From NCBI GenBank assembly GCA_001899855.1, contig MKWR01000028.1:1-64000 (forward strand): a DNA stretch of 64,000 nt, in the 5' to 3' direction. The notes under the pieces were generated by a model. It saw nothing but the letters and a program-made list of their open reading frames with translations, was not told the origin of the DNA and did no database searches. The stretch comes from Lysobacterales bacterium 63-13 (lineage in GTDB: Bacteria > Pseudomonadota > Gammaproteobacteria > Xanthomonadales > Rhodanobacteraceae). The position numbers were made by a program, and so were the translations under genes. Below are positions 33,837 through 42,772 of this stretch, piece by piece; within the stretch, counting starts at the first letter, position 1; each line of letters starts with the position of its first letter.

Positions 33837-35036
33837 TCAATGCAGCGCCTCGAAGATGCCGGCTGCGCCCATGCCGGTGCCGATGCACATGGTCACCATG
33901 CCGTACTTCTGCTGGCGGCGACGCAGGCCGTGGATCAAGGTCGCCGCACGCACGGCTCCGGTCGCGCCGAGCGGGTGACCCAGCGCAATCGCACCGCCGA
34001 GCGGATTGACCTTGCTGGCATCGAGACCCAAATCGCGGATCACCGCGAGTGCCTGCGCGGCAAATGCCTCGTTGAGCTCGATCCAGTCCATCTGCTCCTT
34101 GCTCAATCCGGCGAGCTTGAGTGCCTTGGGGATGGCCGCGATCGGGCCGATGCCCATGACTTCGGGGCGCACGCCGGCAACGGCAAAGGACACGAAGCGC
34201 GCGATCGGGGTCAGGTTGTATTCCTTGATCGCCTTCTCGCTGGCCAGCATCAACGCCCCGGCACCATCGGACATCTGCGAGGAATTGCCGGCGGTGACGC
34301 TGCCGCCCGCCTTGAACACGGTACGCAGCTTGGCCAGGCCGGCCGCGCTGGTGTCCAGGCGCGGGCCTTCGTCGGTATCGATCAGGCGGCTGTCGGTCTG
34401 GATCGAACGCCCGACCAGATCGGGATAATGGTCATCGAGCTTGAACGGCACGATCTCGTCCCTGAATTCGCCTGCGGCGATGGCGGCAAGCGCTTTCTCG
34501 TGCGAGGCGAGGGCGAACGCATCCTGGTCCTCGCGGCTGACTTTCCACTCGCTGGCGACATTCTCGGCGGTGATGCCCATGCCGTAGGCGATGGCGATGT
34601 TCTCGTCGGTGAAGGCAAGCGGATTCATGGCGATCTTGTGGCCCATCATCGGCACCATGCTCATGCTCTCGGTGCCGCCGGCGAGCATCAGGTCGGCATC
34701 GCCGGTGCGGATGCGATCGGCCGCCAGGGCAATGGCCTGCACGCCGGACGAACAAAAGCGGTTGATCGTCTGCGCCGGCACGCTGTTCGGCAATCCGGCG
34801 AGGAGCACGCCGATGCGCGCGACGTTCATGCCTTGCTCGGCTTCCGGCATCGCGCAACCAATGATGACATCGTCGATGCGCGAAGGGTCGATGCCCGGTG
34901 CACCGGCCACGGCGGCGCGGATCACATGGGCGAGCAGGTCATCCGGCCGCGTATTGCGGAACACCCCGCGCGGCGCCTTGCCCACCGGTGTGCGCACGGC
35001 GGAGACGATGTAGGCGTCTTGTAGTTGTTTGGACAT
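33837..35036 (-). CDS. fadA: Acetyl-CoA C-acyltransferase (thiolase)
   Basis: 399-residue thiolase for the last step of fatty-acid beta-oxidation. The nucleophile Cys95 is in NRFCSSGVQ; the His is in GGAIALGHPLGATGA and the second Cys in GMVTMCIGTGMGAAG. It is downstream of the HAD/ECH gene, separated by 196 bp of repeat DNA, and probably under the TetR regulator further upstream. Confidence 0.95.
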   Translation of the reverse strand: MSKQLQDAYIVSAVRTPVGKAPRGVFRNTRPDDLLAHVIRAAVAGAPGIDPSRIDDVIIGCAMPEAEQGMNVARIGVLLAGLPNSVPAQTINRFCSSGVQAIALAADRIRTGDADLMLAGGTESMSMVPMMGHKIAMNPLAFTDENIAIAYGMGITAENVASEWKVSREDQDAFALASHEKALAAIAAGEFRDEIVPFKLDDHYPDLVGRSIQTDSRLIDTDEGPRLDTSAAGLAKLRTVFKAGGSVTAGNSSQMSDGAGALMLASEKAIKEYNLTPIARFVSFAVAGVRPEVMGIGPIAAIPKALKLAGLSKEQMDWIELNEAFAAQALAVIRDLGLDASKVNPLGGAIALGHPLGATGAVRAATLIHGLRRRQQKYGMVTMCIGTGMGAAGIFEALH

Positions 35037-35044
35037 GATCTCGT

Positions 35045-35232
35045 TCCTCGATCGGGAATGGGGACTAGGGAATAGGGAATGGGCTGGAGCCGGGAATTGG
35101 GAATCGGAATGGATCAGGGCAAGCGAGTGGCATCAGGAGCTGAAAAGTCTCGACGGAAAAGTTCGAGCGAGCCACTTTTTCGTCGCCTGCAAAAAGCGGC
35201 TTTTCCGATTCCCTGTTCCCGATTCCCCATAT
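35045..35232. repeat. GGGAAT-rich imperfect inverted-repeat element
   Basis: The left part (about 35050-35110) is rich in GGGAAT/GGGACT words. The right part (about 35205-35232) carries CGATTCCCTGTTCCCGATTCCCC, so the ends are roughly complementary around a non-repetitive core that includes TTTTTCGTCGCC. It separates fadA from the upstream HAD/ECH gene. It resembles decayed Xanthomonadales intergenic repeats. Long-range folding could affect readthrough. Confidence 0.6.
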
Positions 35233-37605
35233 TCAGTTCCTCAGCGGTTTGCCCGTGGTCAAGGTATGCGCGATGCGCTCCTGGGTCTTGGGCATTTGCG
35301 CGAGTTCGACGAAGTGCTTGCGCTCGAGCGCGAGCAGCCAGGCTTCATCGACTTGCGAGCCGCGTTCGATCACGCCACCACACAAGGTGTCGGCAATGCG
35401 GCTGCCGATTTCGTAGTCGTGCGGGGAGATGAAGCGCCCTTCGAGCATGTTGACCAGGATCATCTTCAGCGAAGCGGTGCCGACATCGCCGGCAATCGTG
35501 ATGTCGCGTGCAGGCAAGGCGGGTCGCCAGCCGCTTTCGGCCAGCGCAGCGGCAACCTGCTTGGCCACGTAAAGCAGTTCGAAGCTGTTGAAGACGATCA
35601 CGTCATCGGCACGCAGCAGGCCCAGTTGCCTTGCTTCGAGTGCGCTGGTCGAGACCTTGGCCATGGCGGCGGCTTCGAAGGATTTCTTGATGCCGTTGAA
35701 CGGGTCGCCGTCGATGCTGTTGCGCGATGCACGCAAGGCAAGTTCCTTGAGGCCACCACCGGCCGGCAGCAGGCCGACGCCCGCTTCGACAAGGCCGATG
35801 TAGCTTTCCAGCGCGGCCACGGTGCGTGCCGAATGCATCTGGAACTCGCAACCGCCGCCGAAGGCCATGCCGCGCACGGCGGAAACCACCGGCACCAGCG
35901 AGTACTTAATGCGCATGCTGGTTGCCTGGAAATTGGCGACCATGGCTTCGAACTCGGCGATCTTGCCGTCCTTGACCAGGCCGAGCGCGCCCTTGAGATC
36001 GGCACCGGCCGAGAACGGCTCGCCGGCCTGCCAGATGACCATGGCCTTGAACTGCTGCTCGCATTTTTCCACGCAAGCCTGCAGGCCATCGAGCACGGCG
36101 TCATTGACCGTATTCATCTTGGTCTTGAACGAGACGATGCCGATGTCGTCGCCAAGATGCCACAGGCGCACACCGTCGTTCTCCCAGACCGTGGTGCCGT
36201 TGTCGAAGCTTTCACCGAGCAGCGGATCGGGGAACAACTGGCGCCGGTAGACCGCCGCGTCCGAACGCGGCACGTTCCTGCCGAGGCTTGGTGACCACGA
36301 GCCATCCTTGCCATGAACGCCATCACGGCCATCGCTGACCCAGGCCGGCAGGGGTGCATTGCTCATCGCCTTGCCGGCGGCAATGTCTTCGGCAATCCAT
36401 TGCGTCACCTGCTTCCAGCCGGCTGCCTGCCAGGTTTCAAACGGGCCCAGTTTCCAGCCGTAACCCCAGCGGATCGCGAAATCGACGTGCCGCGCGGTAT
36501 CGGCGATATCGCCGAGGTGGAACGCCGTGTAATGGAAAAGATCGCGGAACATGGCCCAGAGGAACTGCGCCTGCTTGTCCGCCGAGGCTCGCAGCGCGGC
36601 GAATTTTTCCGCGGGATTCCTGATCGCGAGGATCTTGCCGACCTCCTCGCTGGCCCCTTCCGTGGCCGGGCGGTAATCCTGCTTGGCCAGGTCCAGCACC
36701 TGAATGTCCTTGCCGACCTTGCGGAAGAAGCCGGCGCCGGATTTCTGCCCGAGCGCGCCTTTTTCGATGAGCGCGGTCAGCCAGGCTGGTGCCTTGAAGT
36801 ATTTGTGCCAGGGATCATCCGGCAAGGTGTCATCCATGGTCTTGATGACATGCGCCATGGTGTCGAGGCCGACGACATCGGAGGTGCGGTAGGTCGCGCT
36901 CTTCGGGCGGCCAATGGCCGGCCCGGTGATCGCGTCGACCGCATCGAAGCCGAGCTTGAACTGCTCGGTGTGGTGCATGGTGGCGAGGATGGAGAACACG
37001 CCGATGCGGTTGCCAATGAAGTTCGGTGTGTCCTTGGCGAGGACGACGCCCTTGCCGAGGGTCGTGGTGAGGAAGGCTTCCAGCCCGGAAAGCAGGGCCG
37101 GATCCGTCTGCCGATCCGGAATCAGCTCGACCAGGTGCATGTAGCGCGGCGGGTTGAAGAAGTGGATGCCGGAGAAGCGCGGGCGCATGGCGGGCGGCAA
37201 AGCCTCGGCCAGGGCATTGATGGAAAGGCCCGAGGTGTTGCTGGCAATGAAAGCAGAATCAGACACATGCGGCGCGATCTTCCTGTAAAGATCGAGCTTC
37301 CAGTCGAGGCGTTCGGCAATGGCTTCGATGATCAGGTCGCAGCCTTTGAGCAGATCTAGATGCTCGTCGTAGTTGGCCGGCGTGATCGACGTTGCGCGCG
37401 CGGCCTCGGCCAGCGGCGCCGGTGACAGCTTGCCGAGGTTGGCAATCGCCTTGATCGCGATGCCGCTCTTCGGGCCTTCCTTCGCCGGCAGGTCGAAGAG
37501 GATGGTTTCGACATCGGCATTGGTCAGGTGAGCGGCAATCTGTGCGCCCATGACGCCGGCGCCAAGCACGGCAACCTTGCGGATGCGGAGAGGGGAGTGG
37601 TTCAT
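35233..37605 (-). CDS. 3-hydroxyacyl-CoA dehydrogenase/enoyl-CoA hydratase (FadN-type order)
   Basis: 790-residue bifunctional beta-oxidation enzyme. The N-terminal half is the NAD-binding dehydrogenase (VAVLGAGVMGAQIAAHL, then SGIHFFNPPRYMHLVELI, GNRIGVF). The C-terminal third is a crotonase/enoyl-CoA hydratase (VIWQAGEPFSAGADLKG, VRGMAFGGGCEF, EAGVGLLPAGGGLKE). This order is that of Bacillus FadN, opposite to E. coli FadB. The ATG at 37605 gives MNHSPLRIRKVAV. It is transcribed toward fadA. Confidence 0.93.
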   Translation of the reverse strand: MNHSPLRIRKVAVLGAGVMGAQIAAHLTNADVETILFDLPAKEGPKSGIAIKAIANLGKLSPAPLAEAARATSITPANYDEHLDLLKGCDLIIEAIAERLDWKLDLYRKIAPHVSDSAFIASNTSGLSINALAEALPPAMRPRFSGIHFFNPPRYMHLVELIPDRQTDPALLSGLEAFLTTTLGKGVVLAKDTPNFIGNRIGVFSILATMHHTEQFKLGFDAVDAITGPAIGRPKSATYRTSDVVGLDTMAHVIKTMDDTLPDDPWHKYFKAPAWLTALIEKGALGQKSGAGFFRKVGKDIQVLDLAKQDYRPATEGASEEVGKILAIRNPAEKFAALRASADKQAQFLWAMFRDLFHYTAFHLGDIADTARHVDFAIRWGYGWKLGPFETWQAAGWKQVTQWIAEDIAAGKAMSNAPLPAWVSDGRDGVHGKDGSWSPSLGRNVPRSDAAVYRRQLFPDPLLGESFDNGTTVWENDGVRLWHLGDDIGIVSFKTKMNTVNDAVLDGLQACVEKCEQQFKAMVIWQAGEPFSAGADLKGALGLVKDGKIAEFEAMVANFQATSMRIKYSLVPVVSAVRGMAFGGGCEFQMHSARTVAALESYIGLVEAGVGLLPAGGGLKELALRASRNSIDGDPFNGIKKSFEAAAMAKVSTSALEARQLGLLRADDVIVFNSFELLYVAKQVAAALAESGWRPALPARDITIAGDVGTASLKMILVNMLEGRFISPHDYEIGSRIADTLCGGVIERGSQVDEAWLLALERKHFVELAQMPKTQERIAHTLTTGKPLRN

Positions 37606-37669
37606 GCGATACCTCGGCAGGACGGACAAAAGGGAGGCGCGGCCGCAGCCGCGCAAATGGGGTGACGGG

Positions 37670-38290
37670 TCATTCCGCGCGCAGGCCGGCCGCGGCAAAG
37701 CGGATCAGGTGCTCGGCGGCGCGTTCGCGGTGGATTTTCTCGGACATCGCCGCGCGGCGCTTGATGACGCCGAAATCGGCCATTGCGTAGGTCAGCGCGC
37801 CAGCGATGATGTCGATGCGCCAGTAGAGTTCTTCCTTGTCCAGGTGCGGCAACTGCGCGCCAAAGGCGGCGGCGAATTCCTTCAGCACATGGCCGTAGTT
37901 TTCCGAAAGGAACTTGCGCAGGCGCTCGTTGTGCTCGGCATAGGCGCGCGCCAGGACGCGCACGAAGGTGGCGCCGCCGGACTTGTCCAGCGACAGGAGC
38001 AATGCGGGGTGGATGAAGGCGGCAAGGATTTCCTCGAGCGTCGGCTTGGGTTTGGCCAGCACCGACTGCAGCAGATGCAGGCGCTGTGCGCTGAGTTCAT
38101 CGAGACGGCGGCGGAAGACCTCGTTGACGAGATTGTCCTTGGAGCCGAAGTGGTAGTTGACCGCGGCGAGGTTGACCTTGGCCGTTGCCGTCAACTCGCG
38201 CAAGGAAGCACCGGCAAAGCCGTTGCGCGCAAACAACTCCTCGGCGGCGCCGAGGATGCGTTCCTTGGTCGAAAAGTGCGGTGAATTCAA
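37670..38290 (-). CDS. TetR-family regulator of the fatty-acid oxidation genes
   Basis: About 206 residues. The N-terminal TetR helix-turn-helix is TKERILGAAEELFARNGFAGASLRELTATAKVNLAAVNYHFGSKD; the rest is the helical ligand domain. No ATG is available; TTG at 38290 (LNSPHFSTKE) is chosen because the TTG at 38323 would overlap the operator and predicted transcription start. It sits 64 bp upstream of the HAD/ECH gene on the same strand, which suggests joint autoregulated expression with an acyl-CoA-type ligand. Confidence 0.85.
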   Translation of the reverse strand: MNSPHFSTKERILGAAEELFARNGFAGASLRELTATAKVNLAAVNYHFGSKDNLVNEVFRRRLDELSAQRLHLLQSVLAKPKPTLEEILAAFIHPALLLSLDKSGGATFVRVLARAYAEHNERLRKFLSENYGHVLKEFAAAFGAQLPHLDKEELYWRIDIIAGALTYAMADFGVIKRRAAMSEKIHRERAAEHLIRFAAAGLRAE

Positions 38291-38320
38291 TTGAGAAAGT
38301 CCCGAGCGGATGGGTAAAAC

Positions 38321-38341
38321 CAAACGACCGTTTGAATCATA
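38321..38341 (-). promoter_or_regulatory. TetR operator and -10 box
   Basis: A perfect dyad CAAACG-AC-CGTTTG (38321-38334) lies just upstream of the regulator's start. On the minus strand it is directly preceded by a -10-like TATGAT (38341-38336), so bound repressor would block initiation. The motif resembles operators of TetR-type fatty-acid regulators. Confidence 0.7.
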
Positions 38342-38435
38342 AGCCCGCCGGGCGCGTTGGGCAACGCCGAAAAAGCATGGAATATCGCCCCTTCGGGGTG
38401 CAAATCAATGGAAAAACTAGCTAGAATGCGAGGTC

Positions 38436-38455
38436 GGATAGTGCGCTAACTATCC
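38436..38455 (+). promoter_or_regulatory. Stem-loop in the ndk leader
   Basis: Dyad GGATAG-TGCGCTAA-CTATCC about 70 bp upstream of ndk, just after a -10-like TAGAAT (38422-38427). It would lie in the 5' untranslated leader or act as an operator. No T-run follows. The role is unknown. Confidence 0.4.
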
Positions 38456-38523
38456 GGAAAGCCGCGGGTTTCGTCCTCCGATACTCCTCATTCCCTGATT
38501 TTCCCATCACAGGTTCAAAGACA

Positions 38524-38949
38524 ATGGCGCTGGAGCGCACTCTTTCCATCATCAAGCCCGATGCAGTCGCCAAGAACGTCATCGGCGAAATTTATTCCCG
38601 TTTTGAAAAAGCCGGCCTGAAGATTGTCGCCGCGCGCATGAAACAGCTTTCGCGCCGCGAAGCCGAAGGTTTCTATGCGGTGCACAAGGAACGCCCGTTC
38701 TTCAACGCCCTGGTCGAATTCATGATCTCCGGCCCGGTCATCATCCAGGCGCTCGAAGGCGACAACGCCATCGCCGTGCATCGTGACCTGATGGGCGCGA
38801 CCGATCCGAAGAAGGCCGCTGCCGGCACCATCCGCGCCGACTTTGCCGATTCCATCGACGCCAATGCCGTGCACGGATCGGATGCGCCGGAAACGGCGGC
38901 GGTGGAAATCGCCTACTTCTTCGCCAGCTCCGAAGTGACGGCACGCTGA
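38524..38949 (+). CDS. ndk: Nucleoside diphosphate kinase
   Basis: 141-residue enzyme that equalises NTP and dNTP pools. [15 protein letters not shown] is the N-terminal motif, and catalytic His117 is in the canonical [16 protein letters not shown]. Length is normal. It is 4 bp upstream of rlmN on the same strand. Confidence 0.97.
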   Translation: MALERTLSIIKPDAVAKNVIGEIYSRFEKAGLKIVAARMKQLSRREAEGFYAVHKERPFFNALVEFMISGPVIIQALEGDNAIAVHRDLMGATDPKKAAAGTIRADFADSIDANAVHGSDAPETAAVEIAYFFASSEVTAR

Positions 38950-38953
38950 GTCG

Positions 38954-40072
38954 ATGGCCGTGACCGCGACCCGGACGAATCTGTTTGGCCTTGATCGCCA
39001 GGGCTTGCGCGACTGGTTCGCGCAAGCCGGCGAGAAGCCCTACCGTGCCGACCAGGTCATGAAGTGGATGTACCACCGTCACGTCACCGATTTCGCGCAG
39101 ATGACCGATGTCGGCAAGGTCCTGCGCAGCAAGCTTGAAGCGGTTGCCGAGATTGTTCCGCCGAATGTGCTGCTGGAGAAGCAATCGACTGACGGCACGC
39201 ACAAATGGCTGCTCGGCATGGATCCGCGCAACGCCATCGAGGCCGTGTTCATCCCGGAAAGCTCGCGCGGCACCTTGTGTGTTTCCTCGCAGGTCGGCTG
39301 CGGCCTCAACTGCACGTTTTGCTCCACCGGCACGCAGGGCTTCAATCGCAACCTGTCGACGGCCGAGATCATCGGCCAGGTCTGGGTGGCGGCCAGGCAC
39401 CTCGGCAATGTGCCGCACCACCAGCGCAAGTTGACCAACGTCGTGATGATGGGCATGGGCGAGCCGCTGCTCAATTTCGACAACGTCGTGCGCGCCATGA
39501 GCATCATGCGCGACGACCTCGGCTTCGGCCTCGCCAACAAGCGCGTGACGCTGTCGACCGCCGGTCTCGTGCCGATGATCGATCGCCTGTCCGCCGAGAG
39601 CGATGTCTCGCTGGCCGTGTCGCTGCATGCGCCGAACGATGAGTTGCGCAGCCAGCTCGTTCCACTGAACAAGAAGTACCCGATCGCCGAGCTGATGGAT
39701 GCCTGCCTGCGCTACACGCAGCGTAGCCCGCGCACGACGGTCACCTTTGAATACACCATGATGAAGGGCATCAATGACACCCCCGAGCTGGCCCGGCAAC
39801 TGGTCAAGCTGGTGCGCAAGGTGCCGAGCAAGGTCAACCTTATCCCGTTCAATCCATTCACCGGCACGCAGTTCGAGCGCTCGGAAGAATCGTCAATTCG
39901 TGATTTCCAGACCATCCTGCTGGATGCCGGCGTGTTGACCATGGTGCGGCGCACGCGCGGTGACGACATCGACGCGGCCTGCGGCCAGCTCAAGGGCCAG
40001 GTCATGGATCGCACGCGTCGCCAGGCGGAATTCCAGAAGAAGATCGAGGGAGGCGTGGCAGATGCGGCTTGA
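38954..40072 (+). CDS. rlmN: 23S rRNA/tRNA adenine-C2 methyltransferase RlmN
   Basis: 372-residue radical-SAM enzyme that methylates A2503 of 23S rRNA and A37 of some tRNAs. The [4Fe-4S] cysteines are Cys116, Cys120 and Cys123 ([12 protein letters not shown]). [13 protein letters not shown] and the late [16 protein letters not shown] are family motifs, and the C-terminal Cys near [10 protein letters not shown] is the methyl-carrier. It overlaps pilW by 11 bp. Confidence 0.96.
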   Translation: MAVTATRTNLFGLDRQGLRDWFAQAGEKPYRADQVMKWMYHRHVTDFAQMTDVGKVLRSKLEAVAEIVPPNVLLEKQSTDGTHKWLLGMDPRNAIEAVFIPESSRGTLCVSSQVGCGLNCTFCSTGTQGFNRNLSTAEIIGQVWVAARHLGNVPHHQRKLTNVVMMGMGEPLLNFDNVVRAMSIMRDDLGFGLANKRVTLSTAGLVPMIDRLSAESDVSLAVSLHAPNDELRSQLVPLNKKYPIAELMDACLRYTQRSPRTTVTFEYTMMKGINDTPELARQLVKLVRKVPSKVNLIPFNPFTGTQFERSEESSIRDFQTILLDAGVLTMVRRTRGDDIDAACGQLKGQVMDRTRRQAEFQKKIEGGVADAA

Positions 40073-40853
40073 TCGGATCCTCATGGCGATTTTCATGCTG
40101 GCCTTGCTCGGCGGTTGCGCCACCGGTGGTGGCAGCACGCGCCCCGCTCCGGAAAGCAACCCGGAGAACCCGAAGACCAAGGCGGCGGCGCTGTACACCG
40201 ACCTTGGCCAGAAATACATGGCCCAGGGCAAGCTCGAAGTCGCCCTGGAGAACCTCAACAAGGCATTGGCCGCCGACAACAACCACGCCGATGCGCACAC
40301 CGTCATCGGCTTGCTCTACGAGCGCATTGGCGACAACGCAAAAGCCGAGCAGCACTACCGGCGCGCCGCGGAACTGATGCCGAAATCGGGCAACGAGAAC
40401 AACAATTACGGCGCTTTCCTGTGCAAGATCGGCCGCTATGACGATTCGGCCGTCTATTTTGTGCGCGCCATCGCAGATCCCTTCTACAAAACACCCGCCG
40501 TGGCCTTGACCAATTCCGGCACATGTGCGATCAAGGGTGGCAAATTGGATGTTGCTGAAAATGACTTGCGTGCGGCACTGGCTCGCGAGCCCGACAACGC
40601 GGAGGCGCTGTACCAACTGGCGAGCGCGTTGTACCTGAAGAATGATTTTTTCAAGGCTCGGGCTTTCATCCAGCGCTACGAAGGGGTCGGTCAGCAAAGT
40701 GCAGATGCCCTGCTGTTGGGACGCAACATCGAGCTGCGTCTCGGCAATGGCAAGGCAGCCCAGGACTACACGCGCCGCTTGCGCGAGAAGTTCCCGGAAT
40801 CGCAGCAAGCTCGATCGCTGGATGCCCCGGTCATTTCCGGAAACCCGGGTTGA
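40062..40853 (+). CDS. pilW: Type IV pilus biogenesis/stability lipoprotein PilW (PilF)
   Basis: 263-residue lipoprotein with lipobox LLGGC (Cys19) and several TPR repeats ([64 protein letters not shown]). It helps multimerise the PilQ secretin in the outer membrane. The rlmN-pilW-rodZ order is widespread in gammaproteobacteria. The ATG at 40062 overlaps rlmN. Confidence 0.93.
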   Translation: MRLDRILMAIFMLALLGGCATGGGSTRPAPESNPENPKTKAAALYTDLGQKYMAQGKLEVALENLNKALAADNNHADAHTVIGLLYERIGDNAKAEQHYRRAAELMPKSGNENNNYGAFLCKIGRYDDSAVYFVRAIADPFYKTPAVALTNSGTCAIKGGKLDVAENDLRAALAREPDNAEALYQLASALYLKNDFFKARAFIQRYEGVGQQSADALLLGRNIELRLGNGKAAQDYTRRLREKFPESQQARSLDAPVISGNPG

Positions 40854-40855
40854 CC

Positions 40856-41995
40856 ATGGCGCGGCGCAAGAACAAGAAACGCACCCAGAGGGACATGGGT
40901 ATTAACGAAGCTGATGCCAGTCAGCTTGATTTGTTGTCGATCCCGGAGACCCAGTCAGTGAGCAATGAAGGTGCCGCCAAGCAGGATCTGCAGGAGTGTT
41001 CCGCGGAGCTTCCACAGAAATCCGATCCCACGAATGCAATCGATCTGACCGCAGCAGGCGCACCCGAACTCACGGATGCCACGATAGGACAGAGACTTCG
41101 GTTCGCGCGCGAGCAGCGCGGCTGGACGTGCGAGGATGTCGGCTCGCGACTGAAACTGCAGGCGCGCCTGATCAAGCGCATTGAGGAAGACGATTTCAGC
41201 GGGATCGCGCATGCCGTGTACCTGCGGGGATACCTGACCAGCTACGCCCGGCTTCTCGACATGCCGCAGATTCTCGCCGAGAAGGTGATTGCGGAACGCG
41301 GCGTGCAGGCACCCCTGGTTTCCACCGGCAGGGTGTCGCGCTCGCGCTACCTGATGGATCGCTATTCGGTCAGTGCAACCTACTTGATCCTGACCGCCCT
41401 CGTGGTCGGGCCGGCAGTGTGGCTGGCCACGCATGGTGGACTCGAGCAAAACCTCGCCCGCACGGTCCTGCTTGATGCGCCGCCGCCAGCCAGCGAAGTT
41501 GCCACCGCCTCGCCTGCCATCGCCGACAAGTCCGGTGCGGCAGTATCGGAGACGCCCGCCGCTGCCGCTTCGCCAAGCGCGGATCCGGTAATGAATGCAA
41601 TTGCCGAGCTGGATCCGCTTGCCGAATCGCCCGCGCCGATCATTGCCTCGATGGCACCGTTCAGCACCAGCCAGCAGATGACGAAGACCGATGGTTCTTC
41701 CGCTTCGATGCCGGTGACAAGTGGACAGCACAGCCTCAGCCTGAAGCTCAAGTTGGCCAGCTGGGTCGAGGTTGTCGATGCCAATGGCATCCGGATCGAA
41801 TATGGATTGCTGGGTGCCGGCGTCGAGCGCAATTACGCGAGTGACACGGCCCTGACCGTGCGCATCGGCAATGCCGAAGGTGCCGAAGTGGTTGCCGATG
41901 GCATCCGTGTCGATCTTGCCCCGTTCCAGCGGGCAAACGTCGCCCGCCTGCGATTGTTCGGCGGCGACAAGCTGGCGAGCCGCGTCGACTCCTGA
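40856..41995 (+). CDS. rodZ: RodZ-like cytoskeletal/HTH membrane protein
   Basis: 379-residue protein. A cytoplasmic helix-turn-helix (about 75-140: IGQRLRFAREQRGWTCEDVGSRLKL, HAVYLRGYLTSYARLLDM) is followed by a transmembrane helix (about 173-193), an Ala/Pro/Ser-rich linker and a C-terminal DUF4115 domain (WVEVVDANGIRIEYGLL). RodZ links MreB to the membrane for rod shape. The N-terminal 70 residues are longer than usual. A weak hairpin GGCGT/ACGCC plus TTTTT follows at 42000-42020. Confidence 0.9.
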   Translation: MARRKNKKRTQRDMGINEADASQLDLLSIPETQSVSNEGAAKQDLQECSAELPQKSDPTNAIDLTAAGAPELTDATIGQRLRFAREQRGWTCEDVGSRLKLQARLIKRIEEDDFSGIAHAVYLRGYLTSYARLLDMPQILAEKVIAERGVQAPLVSTGRVSRSRYLMDRYSVSATYLILTALVVGPAVWLATHGGLEQNLARTVLLDAPPPASEVATASPAIADKSGAAVSETPAAAASPSADPVMNAIAELDPLAESPAPIIASMAPFSTSQQMTKTDGSSASMPVTSGQHSLSLKLKLASWVEVVDANGIRIEYGLLGAGVERNYASDTALTVRIGNAEGAEVVADGIRVDLAPFQRANVARLRLFGGDKLASRVDS

Positions 41996-41999
41996 TTGC

Positions 42000-42020
42000 G
42001 GCGTCGACCTACGCCTTTTT
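42000..42020 (+). terminator. Weak intrinsic terminator after rodZ
   Basis: A 5-bp stem GGCGT-CGACCT-ACGCC is followed by TTTTT, starting 5 bases past the rodZ stop. The short stem makes it a weak or attenuating terminator. Confidence 0.45.
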
Positions 42021-42115
42021 CACAGGCGCTGGCTTGAATCCTGTTACCCTAGCGCCCCTCGCGCCGCCCTGCCGGTTATCGGCAATCCCTCGTGGCGCCT
42101 CATTTGGTGATGCGT

Positions 42116-42772
42116 ATGGCATTTGAAGTTCTTGACGAGCACGAACAAGGTGAGTTGGTGCGCAAATGGGTGCAAAGCAACGCGATGTCGATCGCAATCG
42201 GTGTCGTCGTTGGCTTGCTGCTGATATTCGGATACCAGCAATGGAAGGCGCGCGAATTGCGCACGCTTTCCGAAGCCGCCGTGCAGTATTCGGCGTTCAC
42301 CGAAGCGGTTGACGCCAAGCGCAACGAGGATGCGGCGAAGATTGCCGAGACCCTGCGCAAGGAATACCCGAAGACCGCGTTTGCCACCATGACCGCCCTG
42401 CGTCAGGCAGCCGTGCAGGTTGAAAAGGGTGATCTGGCGGCGGCCAGTGCGGATCTGGACTGGGCCAGTCAAGCGGCCGGTGATGACGCCATGAAATCGC
42501 TGATTGCGCTGCGGCAGGCACGCCTGAGCCTGGCCAAGGGCGAAGCCGAGGCCGCGCTGACCAAGCTCGATCAGGTTGCCAAGGCAAACTTCCCGGCCCA
42601 GGCCAGCGAGTTGCGTGGTGATGCGTTGGCCAAGCTCGGACGTATCGAAGACGCCCGCTCGGCCTATGCTGAAGCCTTGACCCACATGGATGAGCAGGCA
42701 CCCGAGCGCGCCTTCATCGAAATGAAACAAGGCGGCTTGTCGCCTGCTGCCGCGGAACCGAAGAAATCATGA
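42116..42772 (+). CDS. yfgM: YfgM-like TPR membrane protein
   Basis: 218-residue ancillary SecYEG-associated protein. It has a short cytoplasmic start MAFEVLDEHEQGELVRKW, one transmembrane helix (about 22-42) and a periplasmic TPR-like domain (ATMTALRQAAVQVEKGDLAAA, ELRGDALAKLGRIEDARSAY). I choose 42116 over the ATG at 42110. It overlaps bamB by 4 bp, as expected for yfgM-bamB-der. Confidence 0.92.
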   Translation: MAFEVLDEHEQGELVRKWVQSNAMSIAIGVVVGLLLIFGYQQWKARELRTLSEAAVQYSAFTEAVDAKRNEDAAKIAETLRKEYPKTAFATMTALRQAAVQVEKGDLAAASADLDWASQAAGDDAMKSLIALRQARLSLAKGEAEAALTKLDQVAKANFPAQASELRGDALAKLGRIEDARSAYAEALTHMDEQAPERAFIEMKQGGLSPAAAEPKKS

